59,641 nucleotides of DNA from Candidatus Methylobacter favarea (GTDB taxonomy: Bacteria; Pseudomonadota; Gammaproteobacteria; Methylococcales; Methylomonadaceae): NCBI RefSeq assembly GCF_902806695.1, contig NZ_CADCXN010000044.1, forward strand, positions 1-59,641, read 5' to 3'. The notes below the pieces were generated by a model. The model made no database searches. It was not told the DNA's origin and saw only the letters and a list, made by a program, of their open reading frames with translations. Every line of letters starts with the position of its first letter. The first letter of the stretch is position 1. Position numbers and translations under genes: made by a program. Positions 7,731 to 20,978 of the stretch are shown in pieces.

Positions 7731-10700
7731 ATGTCCTACTCTTTTACCGAAAAAAAGCGTATTCGTAATAACTTTGGGAAAAGTACTGAAGTACTTGAAG
7801 TTCCCTATCTTCTGGCAACTCAAATCAATTCCTATGCCGGTTTTCTACAAGCCGGTGTCGTGCCTGAAAAACGGCTGGACAGTGGATTGCATGCAGCATT
7901 TTCCAGTGTTTTTCCTATTGAAAGCCATTCCGGCTACGCCGTGCTGGAATATGTAAAATACCGGTTGGGGGAGCCTACTTTTGATGTCAGGGAATGCCAG
8001 CAAAGAGGTGCGACATACGCCGCCCCTTTACGAGTACTGGTGCGCCTGATTATTTATGATAAAGAGACCCCCGCCAATGCTAAAGTAGTCAAGGACGTCC
8101 GAGAACAGGAAGTTTATATGGGTGAGTTGCCTTTGATGACCGATAATGGAACTTTTGTTGTCAATGGTACAGAGCGCGTTATTGTGTCCCAACTACATCG
8201 CTCTCCTGGGGTGTTCTTTGATCATGATAAGGGCAAGACTCATTCTTCAGGAAAATTACTGTTTAATGCACGGGTCATACCGTATCGCGGTTCATGGCTG
8301 GATTTTGAATTTGATCACAAAGACTGCGTATTTGTTCGTATTGACCGACGCCGGAAAATACCGGCGACTATTCTACTGCGGGCATTAGGATTTGATAACG
8401 AAGAAATGATTAATATTTTCTTCGAGACCAATAAATTCACTCTCAATTCTGAAAAATGCTTGTTCCATATTGTGCCGGAGAGAATGCGCGGTGAACTTGC
8501 TGCTTTCGACATAAAAAATGATGGCCAGGTTCTGGTTGAAGAAGGGCGCCGCATTACCGCCAGGCATATTCGGGAAATGAATAAATCCGGATTGACGGAA
8601 GTTGAAGTGCCCAAAGAGTACCTGACTGGAAAGATTCTCGCTCATAACCTGATAGACGAATCCACAGGCGAAGTGATAGCCAATGTTAATGAGGAACTCA
8701 CTCCGGCCTTGATAGAGCGCATTATCGAGAAAGGCATTCTTGAAATATATACGCTATTTGTTAATGATCTGGATAAAGGCCCCTACATTTCAAATGCAAT
8801 GAGGCTGGATACGACTACGAATACGCTAGAAGCCCTGGTTGAAATATACAGAATGATGCGTCCCGGCGAGCCCCCTACTAAAGAGTCGGCCGAAAATCTT
8901 TTTCAAAACCTGTTTTTTACCGAAGAAAGATACGATCTGTCTGCGGTTGGCAGAATGAAATTTAATCGTCGCTTGGGGCGCGAAGAAATAACCGGCCCCG
9001 GTACCTTGACCAAGGATGATATAATCGATGTACTTAAAGAATTGATTAGTATCCGCAACGGCAATGGCAACGTTGATGATATAGATCATTTGGGCAACCG
9101 ACGCGTCCGCTCAGTCGGGGAAATGATCGAAAATCAATTTCGAGTAGGGCTGGTAAGGGTTGAAAGGGCCGTTAAAGAACGCTTGACATTGGCGGATTCC
9201 GAAGGCTTGATGCCGCAAGAAATCATCAATGCGAAACCCGTTTCTGCTGCAGTAAAGGAATTCTTTGGCTCCAGTCAGTTATCGCAGTTCATGGATCAGA
9301 ATAACCCGTTGTCCCAGGTAACCCACAAGCGCCGGGTATCGGCATTGGGACCCGGGGGATTGGCTAGAGAGCGCGCGGGTTTTGAAGTCAGGGATGTTCA
9401 TACTACACATTATGGACGCGTTTGTCCTATTGAAACTCCGGAAGGACCCAATATTGGCTTGATAAACTCGTTGTCAGTTTATGCACGCACCAATAATTAC
9501 GGCTTTTTGGAAACCCCGTATAGAAAAGTCATCGACGGCAAAGTAACTGATCAGGTTGATTATTTATCCGCTATTGAGGAGGGAGAGTTTGTTATTGCTC
9601 AGGCCAGCGTCGCCGTTGATGAAAACGGCAAGCTGGTGGAAGGATTGGTGTCATGCCGGTATAAGGATGAATTTACGTTGGCAATGTCCGATACAGTGCA
9701 GTATATGGATGTGTCGTCCAAACAGATTGTATCGGTGGCAGCTTCCATTATCCCGTTTCTTGAACACGACGACGCTAACCGTGCATTGATGGGTTCGAAT
9801 ATGCAGCGCCAGGCTGTACCTACCTTAAGAGCTGAAAAGCCTTTGGTCGGCACGGGAATGGAAAGAACAGTAGCCAAGGATTCTGGGGTAACCGTCATAG
9901 CTGCGCGGGGTGGAAGTATTGAGACGGTTGACGCCGCAAGAATCGTAGTGCGCGTAAATGATACAGAAACAGAAACAGGCGCGCCCGGAGTTGATATTTA
10001 TAATCTTACCAAGTATACCCGTTCCAATCAGAATACCTGTATCAACCAAAAACCATTGGTAAAACCAGGGGATGTGGTAAATGCCGGCGATATTTTGGCG
10101 GACGGCCCCTCCACTGATATGGGTGAGTTGGCGCTGGGGCAGAATATGCTGGTTGCGTTTATGCCATGGAATGGTTACAACTTCGAAGATTCAATTTTAG
10201 TGTCCGAGCGTGTCGTGAAAGAAGACCGTTTTACTACCATTCATATCGAAGAAAAAACCTGCGTCGCACGGGATACCAAACACAGTCCGGAAGAAATTAC
10301 GGCCGATATTCCGAATGTTAGCGAGGAAGCATTATCAAAACTTGACGAGTCCGGAATAGTGTATGTGGGAGCTGAAGTCAAGGGCGGCGATATTCTCGTT
10401 GGCAAGGTTACACCAAAAGGTGAAACTCAATTAACGCCGGAAGAAAAATTATTACGGGCAATTTTTGGCGAGAAAGCGGCGGATGTAAAAGACACATCGC
10501 TCCGTGTTCCCGGCAGTATTGAAGGTACGGTTATTGATGTCCAGGTGTTTACCCGGGACGGAGTCAAGAAAGATAAGCGGGCCATTGATATTGAAGAGGA
10601 AGAAATTAAACGTTACAGAAAAGATCTCGATGACCAGCTTAAAATTCTTGAAGAAGATATTTTTACGCGCGTAGCCAGGCTGCTGGTTGGAAAAGTCGCG

Positions 10701-11822
10701 CAATCAGGTCCGGGTCAATTGAAGTCTGGCACAGAGATAACGCGCGCTTACCTGAATGGTTTGAAACATTCAGACTGGCTAAAAATCCGAATGAAAGATG
10801 AAGATATCAATCTTCAGCTGGAAACAGTGGTTGGACAAGTTGAGCAGCAAAGAAAAGCCTTCGATGAGAAATTTGAAGTCAAGCGTAAAAAAATCACCAT
10901 GGGTGATGATTTGGCGCCCGGCGTTCTGAAAATGGTCAAGGTGTACCTGGCGGTTAAAAGGCGTATTCAGCCGGGGGATAAAATGGCAGGCCGGCACGGT
11001 AATAAAGGCGTTATTTCCATGATCAGGCCAATCGAGGATATGCCCTATACAGCGGATGGAAATCCGGTGGATATTGTTTTAAATCCTTTGGGCGTACCGT
11101 CGCGGATGAATGTGGGACAGGTTTTGGAGACGCATTTAGGCTGGGCAGCCAAAGGCTTGGGCATCAAGATAGGCAAAATGCTTGAGGCCAAGTATGAGGA
11201 AGAAAAGGCCAAAGTTACGGTGATTAGAGACTATCTCGATAAAATCTATAATGGCAGTGGACGCAAAGAAGATCTGGATTCGTTTTCCGATAAAGAGATT
11301 CTGGAGATGGCGGCTAATCTGGTTGAGGGAGTGCCTATGGCTACGCCGGTGTTTGACGGTGCGAGCGAAGAGGAAATCCGCACTATGTTAAAGTTGGCGG
11401 ATTTGCCTGAACATGGTCAAATTACCCTTTATGATGGTTTGACGGGTGAGCCGTTTGAGCGGAAAGTCACAGTTGGCTATATGTATATGTTGAAGCTGAA
11501 TCATTTGGTTGACGACAAAATGCATGCAAGGTCAACGGGACCTTATAGCCTTGTTACCCAGCAGCCATTGGGCGGAAAAGCACAATTTGGCGGCCAACGA
11601 TTTGGTGAGATGGAGGTCTGGGCGCTTGAGGCTTATGGCGCGGCCTATACATTGCAGGAAATGTTGACTGTTAAATCCGATGATGTAACGGGTAGAACAC
11701 GTATGTATAAAAATATTGTTGACGGTGAGCATAAAATGGAAGCGGGTATGCCGGAATCGTTTAATGTTCTGATTAAAGAAATCCGTTCATTGGCTGTCAA
11801 TATAGAATTAGAGCGGGAATAG
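7731..11822 (+). CDS. rpoB: RNA polymerase beta subunit
   Basis: RpoB forms half of the catalytic cleft of RNA polymerase and holds the rifampicin pocket. I start at ATG 7731 (protein [17 protein letters not shown], 1363 residues), which matches the family N-terminus and has GGAAG upstream; a TTG at 7686 would add 15 unconserved residues. The rifampicin cluster appears wild type ([29 protein letters not shown] read in segments around residues 515-545). Further conserved segments are [18 protein letters not shown] near the C-terminus and the GRHGNKGV loop near residue 1086. The protein is about 20 residues longer than the enteric one. It lies 73 nt before rpoC. Confidence 0.98.
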   Translation: MSYSFTEKKRIRNNFGKSTEVLEVPYLLATQINSYAGFLQAGVVPEKRLDSGLHAAFSSVFPIESHSGYAVLEYVKYRLGEPTFDVRECQQRGATYAAPLRVLVRLIIYDKETPANAKVVKDVREQEVYMGELPLMTDNGTFVVNGTERVIVSQLHRSPGVFFDHDKGKTHSSGKLLFNARVIPYRGSWLDFEFDHKDCVFVRIDRRRKIPATILLRALGFDNEEMINIFFETNKFTLNSEKCLFHIVPERMRGELAAFDIKNDGQVLVEEGRRITARHIREMNKSGLTEVEVPKEYLTGKILAHNLIDESTGEVIANVNEELTPALIERIIEKGILEIYTLFVNDLDKGPYISNAMRLDTTTNTLEALVEIYRMMRPGEPPTKESAENLFQNLFFTEERYDLSAVGRMKFNRRLGREEITGPGTLTKDDIIDVLKELISIRNGNGNVDDIDHLGNRRVRSVGEMIENQFRVGLVRVERAVKERLTLADSEGLMPQEIINAKPVSAAVKEFFGSSQLSQFMDQNNPLSQVTHKRRVSALGPGGLARERAGFEVRDVHTTHYGRVCPIETPEGPNIGLINSLSVYARTNNYGFLETPYRKVIDGKVTDQVDYLSAIEEGEFVIAQASVAVDENGKLVEGLVSCRYKDEFTLAMSDTVQYMDVSSKQIVSVAASIIPFLEHDDANRALMGSNMQRQAVPTLRAEKPLVGTGMERTVAKDSGVTVIAARGGSIETVDAARIVVRVNDTETETGAPGVDIYNLTKYTRSNQNTCINQKPLVKPGDVVNAGDILADGPSTDMGELALGQNMLVAFMPWNGYNFEDSILVSERVVKEDRFTTIHIEEKTCVARDTKHSPEEITADIPNVSEEALSKLDESGIVYVGAEVKGGDILVGKVTPKGETQLTPEEKLLRAIFGEKAADVKDTSLRVPGSIEGTVIDVQVFTRDGVKKDKRAIDIEEEEIKRYRKDLDDQLKILEEDIFTRVARLLVGKVAQSGPGQLKSGTEITRAYLNGLKHSDWLKIRMKDEDINLQLETVVGQVEQQRKAFDEKFEVKRKKITMGDDLAPGVLKMVKVYLAVKRRIQPGDKMAGRHGNKGVISMIRPIEDMPYTADGNPVDIVLNPLGVPSRMNVGQVLETHLGWAAKGLGIKIGKMLEAKYEEEKAKVTVIRDYLDKIYNGSGRKEDLDSFSDKEILEMAANLVEGVPMATPVFDGASEEEIRTMLKLADLPEHGQITLYDGLTGEPFERKVTVGYMYMLKLNHLVDDKMHARSTGPYSLVTQQPLGGKAQFGGQRFGEMEVWALEAYGAAYTLQEMLTVKSDDVTGRTRMYKNIVDGEHKMEAGMPESFNVLIKEIRSLAVNIELERE

Positions 11823-11895
11823 TGTTCTGTCTGAATGAAACTACCTGATAGTCTGTTCTGGGACCCGCCAGAAAGTATTTAATGAGGACAAGCTC

Positions 11896-14800
11896 TTGAA
11901 AGATTTAATGAATTTCTTAAAACGCCAAGGTCGGGCTGATGATTTCGACGGCATTCGTATCGGCTTGGCATCGCCGGATATGATCCGTTCGTGGTCTTAC
12001 GGCGAAGTAAAAAAACCCGAAACAATAAACTACCGCACCTTTAAACCCGAGCGTGATGGTTTGTTTTGCGCCAAAATTTTTGGTCCTGTTAGCGATTATG
12101 AGTGCCTGTGCGGCAAGTATAAAAGACTTAAGCATCGTGGCGTAATCTGCGAAAAATGCGGCGTTGAAGTAACGCTGTCGAAAGTTCGCCGCGAAAGGAT
12201 GGGGCACATCGATTTAGCCAGTCCGGTTGCGCATATCTGGTTTTTAAAATCGCTGCCTTCCAGAATCGCCTTGTTACTGGATATGACGCTGCGCGAGATT
12301 GAGCGGGTCTTATATTTTGAATCCTTTGTAGTTTTAGATGCGGGGATGACGCCTTTAGAAAAAGGGCAATTGCTTACCGATGATGAGTATCTGGATGCTG
12401 TTGAGCTACATGGCGATGATTTTGTAGCCAAAATGGGCGCTGAAGCCATCTATGAATTATTGAAAGCCATAGATTTGAAAGAGCAGGTAAATATACTTCG
12501 TGAAGAAATAAACTCTACCAATTCAGAAACCAAAATCAAGAAGTACTCAAAGCGGCTTAAAGTCATGGATGCTTTATTGAGTTCAAGGAATCGGCCGGAA
12601 TGGATGATTCTCAAGGTGCTCCCGGTGTTGCCGCCTGAACTGCGCCCATTGGTGCCGCTGGACGGAGGCCGTTTTGCCACTTCGGATTTGAATGATTTGT
12701 ATCGTCGTGTTATTAACAGAAACAACCGTTTGAATCGCTTACTGGATTTGAATGCACCCGATATTATTGTTCGCAACGAAAAGCGCATGCTGCAGGAATC
12801 GGTGGATGCGTTGCTGGATAATGGCCGTCGTGGCCGTGCTATTACCGGAACCAACAGAAGGCCGCTCAAATCGCTGGCTGATATGATTAAGGGCAAGCAG
12901 GGGCGATTCAGACAAAACCTGCTGGGAAAACGGGTCGATTATTCCGGGCGTTCGGTTATCGTTGTCGGTCCAACTTTAAGATTGCACCAGTGCGGCCTGC
13001 CGAAAAAAATGGCACTGGAGTTGTTCAAGCCATTTATATTCAGTAAGTTACAATTTCGTGGTCTTGCGACTACCATTAAAGCCGCCAAAAAAATGGTTGA
13101 GCGGGAGGGTGCGGAAGTCTGGGATATTCTCGAAGAAGTTATTCGGGAACACCCGATCTTGTTAAATCGTGCTCCTACCTTGCATCGGCTTGGAATTCAG
13201 GCATTTGAGCCCACCCTGATTGAAGGTAAAGCAATCCAGCTGCATCCTTTGGTCTGTAGCGCTTTTAATGCTGACTTTGACGGCGACCAGATGGCGGTTC
13301 ACATTCCGTTGTCAATTGAAGCTCAACTGGAAGCAAGAACTTTAATGATGGCGACAAATAATATATTGTCGCCTGCCAATGGTGAACCTGTCATTAATCC
13401 CTCCCAGGATGTAGTCTTGGGTCTTTACTATATCAGCCGTGAAAAAATTAATGCAAAAGGCGATGGCAGCATATTTGTCAGCGTCGGCGAAGTCCACAAG
13501 GCTCTGCTTGCTAAAACAGTTGAATTGCAATCTAAAATTCAATTACGCATCACCGAGCAAATAGTGAATGATCAAGGCGATACCCAGGAAAAAACCTATC
13601 GCGTAAAAACTACGGTGGGTCGGGCATTAATCTGGGAAGCAGTTCCTCGTCGCATGCCTTTCGAACTGGTTAACTGTGATATGACCAAAAAGAATATATC
13701 ACGGCTAATTAACTATAGTTATCGTTACCTCGGTAACAAGGATACCGTGGTTCTGGCTGACCAGCTTATGTATTTAGGCTTCCGCTATGCCACCATCTCG
13801 GGTGTATCGTTCGGTATCGAAGACATGGCGATACCTGCTAAAAAAGCCGATATTATCAAAGCTGCCTATGCGGAAGTTAATGAAATTCAAAGTCAATATG
13901 CCTCTGGACTGGTAACTGATGGTGAGCGGTATAACAAGGTTGTGGATATTTGGTCGCATGCCAATGATCAAGTAGCCAAAGTTATGATGGATGGACTCGG
14001 AGAGGAAGCGGTAGTTGATGCGGATGGAAAGGTGGTAAAACAGAAATCGTTCAATTCCATCTTCATGATGGCGGAATCAGGCGCGCGGGGTTCTGCTGCG
14101 CAGATTCGCCAATTAGCCGGTATGCGTGGCTTAATGGCTAAACCGGATGGTTCAATTATTGAAACTCCTATTACCGCGAATTTTAGAGAAGGGCTGGATG
14201 TACTGCAATATTTTATTTCCACTCACGGTGCTCGTAAGGGTTTGGCAGATACGGCGCTAAAAACTGCAAATTCAGGGTACTTGACCCGCCGGCTAGTGGA
14301 TGTAGCTCAGGACCTGGTAATTACCGGCGATGACTGCGGTACTTCTAATGGATTGATTATGACGCCTATTATTGAGGGCGGTGATGTTGTCGAGCCGTTA
14401 TCCGAACGGGTATTGGGGCGGGTTGCTGTAAATGACGTAATGGATACCTCCGGGGAGAATATCGTAGTGCCCGGAGGTACCTTACTGGATGAACACTGGG
14501 TTTCTGTTCTTGACGACCAAAGCATTGATCAGGTTTTAGTGCGTTCAATCATTACCTGCGAAAACAGACATGGTGTTTGTGTTGCCTGCTACGGGCGTGA
14601 TTTGGGTCGCGGCCATCTCGTAAACACCGGTGAAGCGGTCGGCGTTATTGCTGCGCAATCAATTGGTGAGCCTGGTACCCAGCTAACCATGCGGACTTTT
14701 CATATTGGCGGTGCTGCATCCAGATCGGCGGCAATCAGTAATGTACAGGTAAAATCTGCCGGTATTGTTCGCCTAAGCAACCTGAAATCAGTAGTTAACC

Positions 14801-16101
14801 GTGAAGGCAACCTTGTTGCGGTGTCAAGATCCGGGGAAGTGGGCGTAGTGGATGACTATGGACGGGAAAGAGAACGTTATAAAATTCCTTATGGCGCTGT
14901 ACTTTCTGTCCAGGAAGGCAGCCGTATTAATGCCGGGGACATTATTGTCACGTGGGATCCTCATACTCACCCGGTTATCACCGAGGTAGATGGCATTGTA
15001 CAGATGATCCATTTTTTAGATGGTGTAACGGTACAAAAACAATCTGATGAAGTAACTGGTTTGAGTTCTCTGGTAGTGATTGATCCTAAACAGCGAGGTA
15101 GTGCTGGTAAAGAATTACGGCCCATGGTTAAGCTGGTCGATATCTCCGGAGATACCATTTATCTGCCCGGAACTGAAATTCCTGCGCAATATTTCTTGCC
15201 CGCAGGAGCGATCGCCGGTATTAAGGATGGAGGCGAAGTTAAAGTAGGCGATGTTTTAGCCAGAATTCCCCAGGAATCCAGTAAGACGCGGGATATTACC
15301 GGCGGTTTGCCGCGCGTTGCAGACTTATTTGAAGCGCGTAAGACTAAAGACCCTGCAATTCTTGCAGAAAATAGCGGCACGATTTCATTTGGAAAGGAAA
15401 CCAAAGGTAAACAGCGTGTCATTATTACTGATACAGCAGGTGAGCAGATTGAAACATTAATACCAAAATGGCGCCATATTACAGTTTTTGAAGGGGAATA
15501 TGTTGAAAAGGGAGAGACCATTGCTGAAGGAGAGTTAACGCCCCATGATATCCTTAGACTAAGAGGGATTGAGGAACTCGCTAATTATCTTGTTAAGGAA
15601 ATTCAGGATGTTTACCGACTGCAAGGGGTAAAAATTAATGATAAACATATTGAGGCTATAATTCGCCAAATGCTCAGGAAAGTGGAAATTACGGCTTCCG
15701 GTGATACCGATTTCCTTAAAGGGGATCAGGTTGAACGTGCAGCCTTGAGAATGGAAAATGACAAGATGGAGTCCGAAGGCAAGATTCCCGCCAGTTATGA
15801 GTCTATTTTGTTAGGCATTACCAAGGCATCGTTAGCTACAGAGTCATTTATCTCAGCCGCATCCTTCCAGGAAACCACGCGGGTATTGACCGATGCTGCC
15901 GTCAGAGGATTAAGTGATAGCCTGCAAGGTTTAAAAGAAAATGTGATTGTTGGGCGTTTAATACCGGCGGGCACCGGCTTGGCCTACCATGAAAGCAGGA
16001 AGAACAGGCTTGCCCAACAACAGATAGTGGAAAGCGAACCGTCTGCTGTAGTCCAGGCAGGAGACGTGGAAGAAGCTCTTAAACAAGCTCTAAACATTTA
16101 G
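11896..16101 (+). CDS. rpoC: RNA polymerase beta' subunit
   Basis: RpoC carries the catalytic magnesium site of RNA polymerase. The 1401-residue protein has the zinc-binding region CLCGKYK...CEKCG near 70-88, the catalytic NADFDGDQM motif near residue 460, and the second zinc set, ending [13 protein letters not shown]. The start is TTG at 11896 with GAGGA seven bases upstream; the family N-terminus (MKDLMNFLK) agrees with this start. Co-transcribed with rpoB. A 329-bp gap with a new promoter follows before rpsL. Confidence 0.98.
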   Translation: MKDLMNFLKRQGRADDFDGIRIGLASPDMIRSWSYGEVKKPETINYRTFKPERDGLFCAKIFGPVSDYECLCGKYKRLKHRGVICEKCGVEVTLSKVRRERMGHIDLASPVAHIWFLKSLPSRIALLLDMTLREIERVLYFESFVVLDAGMTPLEKGQLLTDDEYLDAVELHGDDFVAKMGAEAIYELLKAIDLKEQVNILREEINSTNSETKIKKYSKRLKVMDALLSSRNRPEWMILKVLPVLPPELRPLVPLDGGRFATSDLNDLYRRVINRNNRLNRLLDLNAPDIIVRNEKRMLQESVDALLDNGRRGRAITGTNRRPLKSLADMIKGKQGRFRQNLLGKRVDYSGRSVIVVGPTLRLHQCGLPKKMALELFKPFIFSKLQFRGLATTIKAAKKMVEREGAEVWDILEEVIREHPILLNRAPTLHRLGIQAFEPTLIEGKAIQLHPLVCSAFNADFDGDQMAVHIPLSIEAQLEARTLMMATNNILSPANGEPVINPSQDVVLGLYYISREKINAKGDGSIFVSVGEVHKALLAKTVELQSKIQLRITEQIVNDQGDTQEKTYRVKTTVGRALIWEAVPRRMPFELVNCDMTKKNISRLINYSYRYLGNKDTVVLADQLMYLGFRYATISGVSFGIEDMAIPAKKADIIKAAYAEVNEIQSQYASGLVTDGERYNKVVDIWSHANDQVAKVMMDGLGEEAVVDADGKVVKQKSFNSIFMMAESGARGSAAQIRQLAGMRGLMAKPDGSIIETPITANFREGLDVLQYFISTHGARKGLADTALKTANSGYLTRRLVDVAQDLVITGDDCGTSNGLIMTPIIEGGDVVEPLSERVLGRVAVNDVMDTSGENIVVPGGTLLDEHWVSVLDDQSIDQVLVRSIITCENRHGVCVACYGRDLGRGHLVNTGEAVGVIAAQSIGEPGTQLTMRTFHIGGAASRSAAISNVQVKSAGIVRLSNLKSVVNREGNLVAVSRSGEVGVVDDYGRERERYKIPYGAVLSVQEGSRINAGDIIVTWDPHTHPVITEVDGIVQMIHFLDGVTVQKQSDEVTGLSSLVVIDPKQRGSAGKELRPMVKLVDISGDTIYLPGTEIPAQYFLPAGAIAGIKDGGEVKVGDVLARIPQESSKTRDITGGLPRVADLFEARKTKDPAILAENSGTISFGKETKGKQRVIITDTAGEQIETLIPKWRHITVFEGEYVEKGETIAEGELTPHDILRLRGIEELANYLVKEIQDVYRLQGVKINDKHIEAIIRQMLRKVEITASGDTDFLKGDQVERAALRMENDKMESEGKIPASYESILLGITKASLATESFISAASFQETTRVLTDAAVRGLSDSLQGLKENVIVGRLIPAGTGLAYHESRKNRLAQQQIVESEPSAVVQAGDVEEALKQALNI

Positions 16102-16430
16102 AAACAAAATGATAATGCAATAGAGCCGATTTAGACAATTTTGAAAATGTAAAAATAAATATAAGAGATCACAAATCTGCCAATCATATTCATTTTCTCT
16201 TTATGTTCAGGATGAGGAAAAGGACTAAAAGGCTAGCAGACTTTTATAATTAACAATCTAGCTTAAGTTAAAGTTTATAAAATGTGCTTGACCTGCAGGG
16301 CCTTAATAAGTATTATGGTCTGCTAACATGAGCTAGCGCTCGTAGGTCAGGTTGAAAAGCTATCATGGCAATTATAAAGATAGTAATTATTTCAGCGGCT
16401 GACAATTAATATATCGGAGTAAACTAAAAT
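16102..16430. promoter_or_regulatory. rpoC-rpsL intergenic region and str leader
   Basis: This AT-rich gap has no gene. It holds a well-formed promoter at 16288-16316 and a leader of about 108 nt before rpsL. The leader contains a small hairpin GAGC-TAGC-GCTC at about 16331-16342 and a second weak one, CTATC...GATAG. The role of the first 180 bp is not apparent; no clear rpoC terminator was found. Confidence 0.5.
16288..16316 (+). promoter_or_regulatory. str operon promoter
   Basis: A -35 box TTGACC (16288-16293) and a -10 box TATTAT (16311-16316) are separated by an ideal 17 bp. It is the best promoter-like sequence before rpsL and probably drives rpsL-rpsG-fusA-tuf and, because no gap follows, the S10 genes. 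Confidence 0.68.
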
Positions 16431-16805
16431 ATGGCCACCATTAACCAATTGGTTCGGAAGCCGCGAGCTAAAAAACTGGAAAAAACCAATGTCCCGGCAC
16501 TGGAAGCATGCCCGCAGAGAAGAGGTGTATGTACCCGCGTCTATACAACCACTCCTAAAAAACCTAACTCTGCTTTACGAAAAGTAGCCAGGGTTAGATT
16601 AACTAACGGATCTGAAGTTAGTAGTTATATTGGAGGTGAAGGCCATAATCTTCAGGAGCACTCTGTCGTTTTGATAAGAGGAGGACGGGTTAAAGATTTA
16701 CCGGGTGTAAGGTATCATGTTGTTCGTGGTAGCCTGGATGCTTCAGGTGTAACAAATAGAAAGTGCGGTCGCTCCAAATATGGAACAAAACGGCCTAAAA
16801 GCTAA
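16431..16805 (+). CDS. rpsL: 30S ribosomal protein S12
   Basis: S12 sits at the decoding centre and controls accuracy. The 124 residues include [11 protein letters not shown] at 41-51 and [13 protein letters not shown] from 84. The residues linked to streptomycin response are the sensitive forms, K43 and K88, and D89, the methylthiolation site in related bacteria, is present. The ribosome binding site CGGAG lies upstream. It heads the str operon, 21 nt before rpsG. Confidence 0.98.
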   Translation: MATINQLVRKPRAKKLEKTNVPALEACPQRRGVCTRVYTTTPKKPNSALRKVARVRLTNGSEVSSYIGGEGHNLQEHSVVLIRGGRVKDLPGVRYHVVRGSLDASGVTNRKCGRSKYGTKRPKS

Positions 16806-16811
16806 GCATAG

Positions 16812-17297
<486 letters not shown>

Positions 17298-17327
17298 GTA
17301 GATCCGTTAAACTGAGGGTCTTGGCTC

Positions 17328-19424
17328 GTGGCGCGTAAAACACCAATAGATCGTTATCGAAATATCGGGATCATGGCGCATATCGATGCTGGTAAAACGA
17401 CTACTACAGAGCGTGTGCTTTACTATACAGGGGTATCTCACAAAATAGGTGAGGTGCATGATGGGGCAGCTACCATGGACTGGATGGAGCAAGAACAGGA
17501 ACGAGGCATAACAATTACCTCGGCGGCTACAACTTGTTTTTGGAGCGGCATGGAAAAGCAATTTTCTCAGCATCGAATTAATATTATTGATACTCCAGGG
17601 CATGTTGATTTTACTATCGAGGTTGAGCGTTCATTACGCGTATTAGATGGGGCATGCGCTATCTTCTGTGCTGTAGGGGGCGTTGAGCCTCAATCTGAAA
17701 CTGTTTGGCGTCAGGCTAATAAATATACGGTCCCCAGGTTGATTTTTGTCAACAAAATGGATCGCTCAGGGGCTGATTTCTTGCGGGTAATTGATCAGAT
17801 TAAAACTCGTTTAGGCAATAACCCTGTGCCCATGCAGTTACCTATTGGCGCTGAAGATACTTTTGAAGGGGTTGTGGATCTCGTTAAAATGAAAGCAATA
17901 TATTGGGATGAAACCAATATGGGCACGACTTTCACTGAAAAGGAAATTCCGGACGACATGCAAAAGCTCTGTGAGAAATGGAGAGAGCATATGATCGAGA
18001 CAGCTGCCGAAGTTAGCGAAGAGTTAATGGAGAAATACCTTGAGCAGAGTGATCTAAGCAACGAAGAAATAAAACAGAGTATTCGTATTCAGACAATTGC
18101 CAATCAAGTTGTACCTGCATTTTGCGGTTCAGCCTTTAAAAATAAAGGTGTGCAGGCAATGCTGGATGCAGTGATTGACTATTTGCCGGCGCCAACTGAT
18201 ATTGAGGCAATAAAAGGCGTACTTGAGGATGAAGTTACTGAAGCACGGCGGCCAGCCAATGATAATGAGCCTTTTTCAGCGCTGGCATTTAAAATTGCTA
18301 CAGATCCCTTTGTTGGCAGCTTGACTTTTTTTAGAGTTTACTCGGGTGTGTTAAAATCCGGAGACACTCTCTACAATTCAGTTAAAAGGAAAAAAGAGCG
18401 TATTGGTCGTATAGTACAAATGCACGCCAATAGTCGGGAAGAAGTTAAAGAGGTTTATGCGGGGGATATAGCGGCCGCCATTGGATTTAAAGATGTTACA
18501 ACCGGTGATACGCTATGTGATCCCAAGGCGATTATTACTCTTGAGCGGATGGAGTTTCCTGAGCCTGTGATTTCGGTCGCAGTTGAGCCAAAAACCAAGG
18601 CTGATCAGGAGCAAATGGGGATCGCTTTAGGTAAGTTGGCTCAGGAAGATCCCTCATTTCGAGTGCATACGGATGAAGAATCGAGTCAAACAATTATATC
18701 CGGAATGGGTGAGTTGCACCTTGAAATAATTGTTGATCGAATGAAGAGAGAATTTAATGTTGAAGCTAATGTAGGGGCGCCACAAGTAGCATACCGGGAA
18801 ACAATTCATAAATCGGTAGAACAGGAAGGTAAATTTATAAGACAATCTGGCGGGCGAGGACAATATGGGCACGTCTGGTTGCGAATTGAGCCAAAAGAGA
18901 CTGGTTCAGGCTATGAATTTGTTAATGAAATTGTTGGCGGCGTTGTTCCTAAGGAATACATACCAGCGGTGGATAAGGGTGTTCAAGAGCAGTTGAAGAG
19001 TGGTGTACTTGCCGGATTCCCTGTTGTTGATGTCAAAGTGTCTTTGTTTGATGGGTCGTATCATGATGTTGATTCGAACGAGATGGCTTTCAAAATCGCC
19101 GGCTCCATGTGTTTTAAAGAAGGCGCAAGAAAGGCAAATCCTGTATTGCTTGAGCCGATAATGAAAGTTGAGGTTGTTACCCCTGAAGAATACATGGGCG
19201 ATGTAGTGGGCGATATTAACAGGCGTCGCGGATTGATCCAGGGCATGGAAGATACGCCATCAGGTAAGACAGTTAGCTGCGAAGTACCGTTAGCGGAAAT
19301 GTTTGGTTATGCAACTGATTTGCGTTCTGCAACACAGGGGCGGGCTACTTACAGTATGCAGTTTGAAAAATACAATGAAGCACCTGCAAGTATTGCAGAA
19401 GCGATTATTAAAAAATCTTCATAA
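17328..19424 (+). CDS. fusA: Elongation factor G
   Basis: EF-G is the GTPase that drives translocation and, with RRF, ribosome recycling. The 698-residue protein has AHIDAGKTT at 17-25, the switch II region [18 protein letters not shown] for guanine recognition, and domains II-V with the conserved [12 protein letters not shown] segment in domain IV. The start is GTG at 17328 with GAGGG upstream. It lies 30 nt after rpsG and 28 nt before the intact tuf, the standard str order. Third codon positions look more AT-rich than in the tuf gene that follows. Confidence 0.98.
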   Translation: MARKTPIDRYRNIGIMAHIDAGKTTTTERVLYYTGVSHKIGEVHDGAATMDWMEQEQERGITITSAATTCFWSGMEKQFSQHRINIIDTPGHVDFTIEVERSLRVLDGACAIFCAVGGVEPQSETVWRQANKYTVPRLIFVNKMDRSGADFLRVIDQIKTRLGNNPVPMQLPIGAEDTFEGVVDLVKMKAIYWDETNMGTTFTEKEIPDDMQKLCEKWREHMIETAAEVSEELMEKYLEQSDLSNEEIKQSIRIQTIANQVVPAFCGSAFKNKGVQAMLDAVIDYLPAPTDIEAIKGVLEDEVTEARRPANDNEPFSALAFKIATDPFVGSLTFFRVYSGVLKSGDTLYNSVKRKKERIGRIVQMHANSREEVKEVYAGDIAAAIGFKDVTTGDTLCDPKAIITLERMEFPEPVISVAVEPKTKADQEQMGIALGKLAQEDPSFRVHTDEESSQTIISGMGELHLEIIVDRMKREFNVEANVGAPQVAYRETIHKSVEQEGKFIRQSGGRGQYGHVWLRIEPKETGSGYEFVNEIVGGVVPKEYIPAVDKGVQEQLKSGVLAGFPVVDVKVSLFDGSYHDVDSNEMAFKIAGSMCFKEGARKANPVLLEPIMKVEVVTPEEYMGDVVGDINRRRGLIQGMEDTPSGKTVSCEVPLAEMFGYATDLRSATQGRATYSMQFEKYNEAPASIAEAIIKKSS

Positions 19425-19452
19425 ATTGAATATAACATAAAGGTATTAACTC

Positions 19453-20643
19453 ATGGCCAAAGAAAAATTTTCCCGCAGTAAGCCGCATGTCAACGTAGGC
19501 ACTATTGGTCACGTGGATCACGGCAAGACCACCCTGACGGCGGCGTTAACGAAAGTGATGGCGGAGTTGCAGGGCGGCGAAGTGAAAGCCTTCGATCAGA
19601 TTGACAATGCCCCGGAAGAACGGGCGCGCGGTATCACGATTGCCACCTCGCATGTCGAATATGAATCCGCGACCCGCCATTATGCCCATGTCGATTGCCC
19701 GGGCCATGCCGATTATGTGAAAAACATGATTACCGGGGCGGCGCCAATGGACGGCGCCATCCTGGTCTGTTCGGCCGCAGACGGGCCGATGCCGCAAACC
19801 CGCGAGCACATCCTGCTGTCGCGTCAGGTCGGGGTGCCTTATATCGTGGTATTTTTGAATAAAGCCGATATGGTCGATGACCCTGAACTGATTGAACTGG
19901 TGGAAATGGAAATCCGGGAATCACTGGACCTGTACGAATTCCCCGGCGATGACACCCCGATTATCGTGGGCTCCGCGTTAAAGGCGCTGGAAGGCGATAC
20001 CAGCGAGATTGGCGTGCCCTCAGTTGTGAAACTGGTCGAGGCCCTGGACAGCTATATTCCGCTGCCGGAACGGGCGGTGGATGGACCCTTCCTGCTGCCC
20101 ATCGAGGATGTGTTCTCGATTTCCGGCCGCGGCACCGTAGTCACCGGCCGTATTGAACGCGGCGTCATCAAGGTGGGTCAGGAAGTCGAGATTGTCGGCA
20201 TCCGGCCGACCGTGACCACCACCTGTACCGGCGTCGAAATGTTCCGTAAACTTCTGGAACAGGGTCAGGCCGGCGACAACGTCGGGATCCTGCTGCGCGG
20301 CACCAAGCGCGATGACGTCGAGCGCGGCCAGGTATTGGCCCATAAGGGCACGATCAAGCCGCATGCCCATTTCACTGCTGAAATTTATGTGTTGTCCAAG
20401 GAAGAAGGCGGCCGCCATACGCCGTTTTTTAACGGCTATCGCCCACAGTTCTACTTTCGCACCACCGATGTGACCGGCGCTGTGGATCTGCCGGAAGGCG
20501 TGGAAATGGTCATGCCTGGGGATAATATATCCGTGCAGGTGAAACTGATCGCGCCGATTGCTATGGAAGAGGGCCTGCGCTTTGCCATCCGCGAAGGCGG
20601 TCGTACCGTCGGCGCCGGCGTGGTCGCATCTATAATCGAGTAA
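19453..20643 (+). CDS. tufA: Elongation factor Tu, intact copy
   Basis: Full-length 396-residue EF-Tu, which brings aminoacyl-tRNA to the ribosome. GHVDHGKT (19-26), RGITI (59-63), DCPGH (81-85) and NKAD (136-139) are present, domain 2 includes [14 protein letters not shown], and domain 3 is complete. This copy presumably carries EF-Tu function, since the copy at 3057 lacks 29 residues. Apart from the deletion the two are almost identical from the ATG to within a few codons of the stop, as expected from gene conversion. It has more G/C-ending codons than fusA before it or rpsJ after it. rpsJ begins 5 nt after its stop. Confidence 0.98.
   Translation: MAKEKFSRSKPHVNVGTIGHVDHGKTTLTAALTKVMAELQGGEVKAFDQIDNAPEERARGITIATSHVEYESATRHYAHVDCPGHADYVKNMITGAAPMDGAILVCSAADGPMPQTREHILLSRQVGVPYIVVFLNKADMVDDPELIELVEMEIRESLDLYEFPGDDTPIIVGSALKALEGDTSEIGVPSVVKLVEALDSYIPLPERAVDGPFLLPIEDVFSISGRGTVVTGRIERGVIKVGQEVEIVGIRPTVTTTCTGVEMFRKLLEQGQAGDNVGILLRGTKRDDVERGQVLAHKGTIKPHAHFTAEIYVLSKEEGGRHTPFFNGYRPQFYFRTTDVTGAVDLPEGVEMVMPGDNISVQVKLIAPIAMEEGLRFAIREGGRTVGAGVVASIIE
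20194..20290 (+). repeat. 10-bp direct repeats bounding the segment missing from the other tuf
   Basis: GTCGGCATCC at 20194-20203 and GTCGGGATCC at 20281-20290 differ by one base and are exactly 87 bp apart. In the other tuf copy they are collapsed to one repeat at 3798-3807 with the 87 bp between them gone. This is the footprint expected from slippage or short-homology recombination. Confidence 0.9.
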
Positions 20644-20648
20644 TAACT

Positions 20649-20960
20649 ATGTCTAATCAAACTATCAGGATACGATTGAAATCATTTGATCATAAATTGA
20701 TCGATCAATCGGCTGGTGAGATAGTAGAAACGGCAAGAAGAACAGGTGCGCAAGTTAAAGGTCCTATTCCTCTGCCTACTAAAAAAGAACGATTCACGAT
20801 TTTGATTTCTCCGCATGTTAACAAGGATGCGCGGGATCAGTATGAGTTAAGAACCTATAAAAGATTACTGGATATCGTGGAACCCACCGAGAAAACCGTT
20901 GATGCACTGATGAAATTGGATCTTGCAGCTGGGGTTGATGTTCAAATAAAGCTGAATTAA
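20649..20960 (+). CDS. rpsJ: 30S ribosomal protein S10 (NusE)
   Basis: S10 is a 30S head protein that also acts as NusE, bridging NusG/NusB to transcription antitermination. The 103-residue protein has the conserved [15 protein letters not shown] and the central loop with [12 protein letters not shown]. It starts only 5 nt after tuf, so there is no room for the L4-responsive S10 leader known from enterics. The S10 genes here appear to be an extension of the str operon. Confidence 0.97.
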   Translation: MSNQTIRIRLKSFDHKLIDQSAGEIVETARRTGAQVKGPIPLPTKKERFTILISPHVNKDARDQYELRTYKRLLDIVEPTEKTVDALMKLDLAAGVDVQIKLN

Positions 20961-20978
20961 AAATAGAGGGATTGACAG

